A stretch of 64,000 nucleotides of DNA from CADEED01 sp043747875 (GTDB taxonomy: Bacteria; Pseudomonadota; Gammaproteobacteria; Steroidobacterales; Steroidobacteraceae): the NCBI GenBank assembly GCA_043747875.1, contig JAYTOI010000203.1, positions 32,222-96,221 on the forward strand. Reading direction: 5' to 3'. Below the pieces are notes generated by a model, which was given only the letters and a program-made list of their open reading frames with translations, made no database searches and was not told where the DNA came from. The position numbers and the translations under genes were made by a program. Each line of letters starts with the position of its first letter. Positions within the stretch are counted from its first letter, which is position 1. Of this stretch, positions 59,770 through 64,000 are shown one piece after another.

Positions 59770-60864
59770 ATGAGCAATCTCGTCGAAAAAATCCTGATGC
59801 AGTCGGTGCCCGCGGGGGCCGCGAGCGAGACATTGTTCGAGCTTGGGCCGGTGGCGTCATTCGTATTCGCCGCAAATGGGACGATTGTCGCGGCCAACGC
59901 GGCCGCGCACCGGGTGTTGCACTGCGCGCCCGGCGCGCTCGTCGGCCAATCGGCGGCGCTGATCTTCCCGGAATTGTGGCGCGGCTCCGCGCGCGCGTCG
60001 GTGGACGTCACGGATTCGGATCCGCCACGGCGCATCGCGGCGCGGCGACCCGACGGCTCCGCCGTGCGCGGTCTGCTCCGCATGGTGCAGGCGGGCTCCG
60101 CGGATCAGCCGCGCTTCCTCGCCACCCTCGAAGACCTCACCGACTTCGACGCCGAGCTCGCGGCCAGCGCCGCCGAAGTCGTGACAGCCAACAAGGAATT
60201 CCAGACATTCATCGACGTAGCCGCGCACGATCTGCGCGCACCGCTGCGCATCCTCACGGGTTTCACCGAAGCGCTCGAGGACGAGTGCGCCACGATGCTC
60301 AACGATGAGGGCCGCACCTTCCTCAAGGAAATCCTCGGCGCGGGCACGCGCATGGAGGGTCTGATCGACGGCATGCTCTCGCTGGCCCGTTCCGGACGCG
60401 CGGACATGGCCTGCGAGAGTCTAGATCTCACGACACTGGTCGAACTCGTGTTCTACGAACTGCGGCACTCGGACACGCGCGAAGTCGATGCGCAGGTGGA
60501 TCCGGAACTCAAGACCTGGGGTGACGTGCGCCTCATGATGACCGTGTTGCGCGCCCTCATCGGCAATGCGTGGAAGTTCACTGCGCGGACGACGCAGGGC
60601 TGCATCCGTTTCCACGCTGAGCTGCGCGACGGCGAAACCTGGTTCTGCGTGACCGACAATGGCGCGGGCTTCGACATGTCGCACGCGGGCCGGTTGTTCA
60701 AGCCGTTCACGCGGCTGCATCGCCAGGACGAGTTTCCGGGCCACGGACTCGGACTCGCGACCGTGCATTGCATCGTGCGCCGGCACGGCGGCAAAGTGGA
60801 AGCGGAAGCCACGCCAGGGCAGGGAGCGCGCGTGCGTTTCTGGTTTCCCCCGATGCCGGAGTGA
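59770..60864 (+). CDS. PAS histidine kinase, bacteriophytochrome-like core
   Basis: 364 residues. A PAS domain (about 20-130) precedes a dimerisation helix with His153 in D-V-A-A-H-D-L-R-A-P-L-R, the form found in bacteriophytochrome-type and related soluble kinases, then an HATPase with N-box L-I-G-N-A-W-K-F-T, G1 D-N-G-A-G-F-D and G2 G-H-G-L-G-L-A. No membrane segment and no chromophore domain. Stands divergent from the REC-kinase cluster across a 273-base region and may feed it. Confidence 0.92.
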   Translation: MSNLVEKILMQSVPAGAASETLFELGPVASFVFAANGTIVAANAAAHRVLHCAPGALVGQSAALIFPELWRGSARASVDVTDSDPPRRIAARRPDGSAVRGLLRMVQAGSADQPRFLATLEDLTDFDAELAASAAEVVTANKEFQTFIDVAAHDLRAPLRILTGFTEALEDECATMLNDEGRTFLKEILGAGTRMEGLIDGMLSLARSGRADMACESLDLTTLVELVFYELRHSDTREVDAQVDPELKTWGDVRLMMTVLRALIGNAWKFTARTTQGCIRFHAELRDGETWFCVTDNGAGFDMSHAGRLFKPFTRLHRQDEFPGHGLGLATVHCIVRRHGGKVEAEATPGQGARVRFWFPPMPE

Positions 60865-61055
60865 GAGTCGCACCCGACTGAGACTTGGCGCACGTCGCCG
60901 CGCCACGGCAGCAGCGCTGCACCGCACCGCAATGCCGCTCCATACCGGCGCGTTCCGGCCGGATGTGATTTGTTAGACGTGGCGCACATTTCATTCGGCG
61001 ATTCGTTGATCCAGGCGCAAAGTCCTAGGGCTTCCCATTTGCCAGAATCGCCGCC

Positions 61056-62381
61056 ATGACACGGAAAACCGCAGGATGGCTCGGGGCGCTGGCCGCTTTT
61101 TCCACCAACGCATTCGCGCAGTCGGTGGGTGACGATGGCGCGCCCACCGCGCCGTTCCTCGTCGACGCCGACAAGATCTCCACCGGCGACACGGCGTGGA
61201 TGCTCACGTCGACCGCGCTCGTGCTGCTGATGACGCTGCCGGGGCTCGCGCTGTTCTACGGCGGCATGGTGCGCAAGAAGAACCTGTTGTCGACGATGGC
61301 GCAGAGCTTCGCGATCGCCTGCCTCGTGACCGTGCTGTGGGTGCTGATCGGCTACAGCCTCGCGTTCACTGCGGATTCCCCGTGGCTCGGCGGCCTGTCG
61401 CGCTTTGCGCTCGAAGGGCTGTTCTACGCCAAGGGTGGACAGGTTTCGGTGTCGCACATGGCGCCGACGATCCCCGAGTCCGTCTACATGATGTTCCAGC
61501 TGATGTTCGCCATCATCACGCCGGCGCTCATCACCGGCGCGTTCGCCGAGCGCATCAAATTTTCCTCGATGCTCGTGTTCATGGCGCTTTGGTCGCTGTG
61601 TGTGTACGTGCCCATGGCGCACTGGGTGTGGTCGCCGGATGGCTGGCTGCACGCGCTCGGCGTGCTCGATTTCGCCGGCGGTACGGTCGTGCACATCAAC
61701 GCGGGCGTCACCGGTCTCGCGTGCGTCATCATGCTCGGCGAGCGCAAGGGTTACGGCACCGATCCCATCTTTCCGCACAACCTGGCGCTCACCATCACCG
61801 GCGCCGCGTTGCTGTGGGTGGGCTGGTTTGGGTTCAACGCCGGGTCCGCGCTGTCGGCCGACGGTCTCGCTGGTCTCGCGTTCGCGAATACGCACTGCGC
61901 CGCGGCCACCGCGGCGCTCACCTGGATGGCCATCGAATGGTCCGCGCGCGGCAAGGCCAGCGTGCTCGGCATCGCGTCAGGCGCGGTCGCGGGTCTCGTC
62001 GCGGTCACACCCGCCGCCGGCTACGTCGGCGTCGGTGCGGCGCTGGTCATCGGCGTGGCCGCGAGTCTCACGTGCTTCGGGGCGGTGGTGGGGCTCAAGT
62101 CCTGGTTCGGTTACGACGATTCGCTGGATGCATTCGGTATCCACGCGGTCGGTGGTGTCGTGGGGGCGGTGCTCACGGGCGTGTTCGCGTCGGCTGCGAT
62201 CGGCGGCGTCGAAGGCAGCATCACCGCGCAGCTCATCGGCATCGGCGCCTGCGCCGCGTATGCGCTGGTAGTCAGTCTCATCCTGCTGATGCTCATCTCG
62301 GTCACGATCGGATTGCGCGTCAGTGAAGAAGCCGAGGCGGCGGGCCTCGATGTCAGTACTCATGGAGAGAGTGTGGAGTGA
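61056..62381 (+). CDS. amt: Ammonium transporter
   Basis: 441 residues. A cleavable-looking N-terminus (about 1-22) precedes eleven helices. Amt hallmarks: L-P-G-L-A-L-F-Y-G-G-M-V-R-K-K-N, G-T-V-V-H-I-N-A-G-V-T-G-L (first pore His), W-x-G-W-F-G-F-N-A-G-S-A, and D-A-F-G-I-H-A-V-G-G (second pore His). Conducts ammonium across the inner membrane. The glnK gene that normally accompanies amt is not downstream, and no -24/-12 promoter was found upstream; the spacer 60865-61055 shows nothing else. Confidence 0.95.
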   Translation: MTRKTAGWLGALAAFSTNAFAQSVGDDGAPTAPFLVDADKISTGDTAWMLTSTALVLLMTLPGLALFYGGMVRKKNLLSTMAQSFAIACLVTVLWVLIGYSLAFTADSPWLGGLSRFALEGLFYAKGGQVSVSHMAPTIPESVYMMFQLMFAIITPALITGAFAERIKFSSMLVFMALWSLCVYVPMAHWVWSPDGWLHALGVLDFAGGTVVHINAGVTGLACVIMLGERKGYGTDPIFPHNLALTITGAALLWVGWFGFNAGSALSADGLAGLAFANTHCAAATAALTWMAIEWSARGKASVLGIASGAVAGLVAVTPAAGYVGVGAALVIGVAASLTCFGAVVGLKSWFGYDDSLDAFGIHAVGGVVGAVLTGVFASAAIGGVEGSITAQLIGIGACAAYALVVSLILLMLISVTIGLRVSEEAEAAGLDVSTHGESVE

Positions 62382-62385
62382 TTCC

Positions 62386-62700
62386 ATGAGTGTCCTCACC
62401 AGTACCGGCGAACGACTGCGTCATGCCACGCAACTGTGGCACGCGTTTCTCGCGGTCACGGGTCAGCGCTTCGAGCTGGCGCAGTTCCTGAAGGACGCGG
62501 CGCTCGAGAAACAGATCGTCGACGGAGCGCTTGCCAGCGGCGACGCGAAGCTCGCAGGGCTCGCGCAGGACTGGCTGTGCGGTACGGGGCAGCCCGTGCC
62601 CGCGATGGCGATCGCGCGCGCGGCCGGGGCGCCAAAAGCGGCGGCTACTGCAGCCGAAGAGCCGGCAAAGCCGGGGCGCTATCTACACGGCGTCCGCTGA
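62386..62700 (+). CDS. Hypothetical protein downstream of amt
   Basis: 104 residues from the ATG four bases after the amt stop; a longer frame starts inside amt. No recognised family. Two amphipathic helices (about 8-45, with T-Q-L-W-H-A-F-L-A-V-T) and an Ala-rich, charged end. It occupies the place where glnK usually is, but has no T-loop or other PII feature. The stop region overlaps the end of the convergent gene by 22 bases. Confidence 0.6.
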   Translation: MSVLTSTGERLRHATQLWHAFLAVTGQRFELAQFLKDAALEKQIVDGALASGDAKLAGLAQDWLCGTGQPVPAMAIARAAGAPKAAATAAEEPAKPGRYLHGVR

Positions 62701-63648
62701 TCGCGCAGCCACGGACTGTCGACGCTCCAGAAAATCACGTCGACTCCGAGATAGTCGCGCGCGAACCCGACGAATTCGTCGCGCGTGAATGGACGTTGCG
62801 TCTTCGGGTTCGTGTACGTGAGCGTTGGTTCCTGCACCGCCATCGCGACCAGCGAGAGCTTTCCCCGGTAGAGATGGAAGAACGGATAGGAGTTCTTCAT
62901 CTGCGCCGGCTTGTCCGGCACGATGTCGGGGCCGTCGAGGCCGATGCGATTCTGGTGCGCGAACGCGAACCCCCGTGGCATGTACTTGCGCTCGTCGTTC
63001 CACTCACACGGCCAGAAGTTCATGTATTGAACGACGTGCGACTTCGCGAACGCACGGCGCGCGAACGCGGCGTTCTCGAGCTCGGCTGCGAAGTACGCGT
63101 CGCAATCGAAGCCCGTGCGATCGGCATCGCGGTCGATGTCCGCGGCGGTTTCGGGCAGGTTGATGCCGTAGAGGCGGCCGTCGAAGCGCCTCGCCAGTAC
63201 GCCGAGCAGCTTCTGGAATCGCGCGCGTACGGCGGCATTCCACTGCATCGCTACCCAGCCCGAGCCCTCCGGCTCGTTACTCTTCGGGGTGGTCGCGTTG
63301 CGGCGCGAGTCCGCCGCCGAATTCCGGTTCCTCGAGCAGGTAGCGCGGCACGTTTCGGTGCTCGCGCTCGAAGAAACGATCCTGGACCTGCGCGAACAAC
63401 TTCTTGCCGCGACGATCGAGGAACGCCAGATCGCTTTCGATGCGGGAGAGATCGTAGACCCCGCGCGCGGTCTCGAGCGATTTCCAGCTGTATACGATTT
63501 GCACGCCCTCGATGTCGGGACGCTCGATGAGCGCGGAGATACGCTGCAGATCGCGTGAGTCGGCGAACAGGAAGTGGACGGGCGCGGCCGAGCCGGCGTG
63601 CGCCGAAGCGGCGCAGAGCAGGGCAAGCAGCAATGCGAGTCGGGACAT
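62679..63648 (-). pseudogene. Secreted glycosidase-like protein, broken by a one-base frameshift
   Basis: The start at 63648 gives a signal peptide (M-S-R-L-A-L-L-L-A-L ... A-S-A-H-A) and about 100 mature residues, ending at a TAA at 63277. The next frame, one base over, then continues for about 200 residues (N-E-P-E-G-S-G-W-V-A-M-Q-W ... R-L-Y-G-I-N-L-P-E-T-A ... V-D-V-I-F-W-S-V-D-S-P-W-L). Deleting one base near 63279 (the first T of the TAA on the minus strand) fuses them as ...H-P-E-E-N-E-P-E-G. The fold resembles a beta/alpha-barrel glycosidase, family not recognised. Frameshift or base-call error. Confidence 0.75.
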
Positions 63649-63680
63649 CAGGGTCGTGGTGCAGATATTCGGGATTAAAA

Positions 63681-63708
63681 AAAACGCCGCGCAGGTGCGC
63701 GGCGTTTT
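63681..63708. terminator. Bidirectional Rho-independent terminator
   Basis: AAAACGCCGCGC (63681-63692) and GCGCGGCGTTTT (63697-63708) pair perfectly around a four-base loop, with a T-run on both ends. It ends the minus-strand lipoprotein gene 18 bases downstream of its stop, and would also act on plus-strand readthrough. Confidence 0.92.
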
Positions 63709-63726
63709 TTCGTTCGAGCTGAGCTC

Positions 63727-64000
63727 TTACTTCGAGATCGAGCGACGGAACATCCGGTCGATCTTCTCGTTGGTCGCATCGCAGCACGACTGCGAGGCTT
63801 GCGCGGCGGCCAGCGCCTGATTGGCGGCACTCTGAGCACCGCTGGCGGTCGACGACGCCGACTGTGCGGCGGCATTGGCAGCGTCAGCCGAGCTCTTGGC
63901 GGCGGCGAGATCGGCCTGCAGGCGGCTCACCTGCTGTTTGAGGTTATCGACGTCGGCTTGCAGAGGCTTGAGGTCCTGGCAGCCGGCCAACATGGTGAAC
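63727..64000 (-). CDS. Alanine-zipper lipoprotein (OprI/Lpp-like), 5' end outside window
   Basis: The frame runs off the right edge; the ATG at 63993 is inside the signal peptide rather than the true start, since M-L-A-G-C is the lipobox with its lipidated Cys. The mature ~83 residues form a helix with L-x-x-x-V-x-x-L heptads, then an Ala-rich zipper (A-A-N-A-A-A-Q-S-A-S), and end in ...K-I-D-R-M-F-R-R-S-I-S-K, like the peptidoglycan-linking tail of OprI. A C-C pair near position 70 is unusual for this type. Abundant outer-membrane lipoprotein, with its own strong terminator. Confidence 0.8.
   Translation of the reverse strand, partial: FTMLAGCQDLKPLQADVDNLKQQVSRLQADLAAAKSSADAANAAAQSASSTASGAQSAANQALAAAQASQSCCDATNEKIDRMFRRSISK

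Noticed and set aside
60865..61055. Possible sigma-54 promoter before amt (TGGCGC near 60981)
   Set aside because: No GC at the -12 position with correct spacing, so the -24/-12 pattern is not met.
60453..61895. 480-codon minus-strand frame across the PAS-kinase and amt
   Set aside because: Crosses two convincing plus-strand genes and their spacer; no motif.
1..64000. CRISPR arrays, insertion sequences, phage or toxin-antitoxin modules
   Set aside because: No regularly spaced repeats, transposase or integrase motifs, or paired small toxin/antitoxin genes were seen.

Overview
The window is a G+C-rich (about two thirds by eye) chromosomal segment of a Gammaproteobacterium. The gene content and order (sdhCDAB-sdhE, rpoE-rseA-rseB, lepA-lepB-rnc-era-recO-pdxJ-acpS, mfd-csiV, lol-DUF2062-comEC-exbBD-msbA-lpxK-trm112-kdsB, rne/rluC-maf-yceD-rpmF-plsX-fabH) match the core of that class, broadly like pseudomonads and Xanthomonadales/Steroidobacter-type lineages. 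Genus cannot be fixed from sequence alone. Nearly all of it is coding, with many 4-base start/stop overlaps. No tRNA, rRNA, CRISPR array, insertion sequence or phage gene was found.

Region by region. 1-2.3 kb: envelope pair DUF2339 (partial)/DUF3999. 2.3-7.6 kb: ygfZ facing the succinate dehydrogenase operon, which carries two assembly factors, an SDHAF4-like DUF1674 protein in front and SdhE behind, then a YgfX-like protein. 7.6-10.1 kb: the sigma-E envelope-stress module behind a good sigma-E-type promoter. 10.1-19.9 kb: translation, secretion, RNA and cofactor genes, including a 540-residue signal peptidase I whose membrane anchor is repeated several times. 19.9-26.6 kb: nagZ, a degenerate LOV/GGDEF protein, a DUF393 protein, and csiV-mfd on the minus strand. 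26.7-39.3 kb: lipoprotein export (LolC/E/D), ComEC with a damaged metallo-beta-lactamase site, ExbB/ExbD, and the LPS genes msbA, lpxK, trm112, kdsB, followed by a MOSC protein. 39.3-44.7 kb: a lineage-specific insert (TPR-GGDEF protein, two lipoproteins, one a putative zinc peptidase) and a low-molecular-weight phosphatase. 44.7-52.6 kb: rne and rluC divergent from a 413-base spacer, then maf and the yceD-rpmF-plsX-fabH operon.

52.6-64 kb is accessory: a GH30 glycosidase gene broken by one in-frame TGA, a four-gene two-component cluster (REC-PAS-kinase, REC-HDOD, REC with a degenerate HD-type domain, REC-coiled coil) divergent from another PAS-kinase, an Amt transporter with an unknown small partner, a frameshifted secreted protein, and the start-truncated end of an alanine-zipper lipoprotein.

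Points that go beyond routine annotation: the amplified LepB anchor; two short words, GGTAGATAG and CCTAACAAC, that recur in unrelated genes and reading frames far above composition-based expectation; two palindromes sharing the same ends; two promoters so close to their start codons that the mRNA should be leaderless; the Cys-less LOV plus dead GGDEF; and two glycosidase-like secreted genes each broken by one base.
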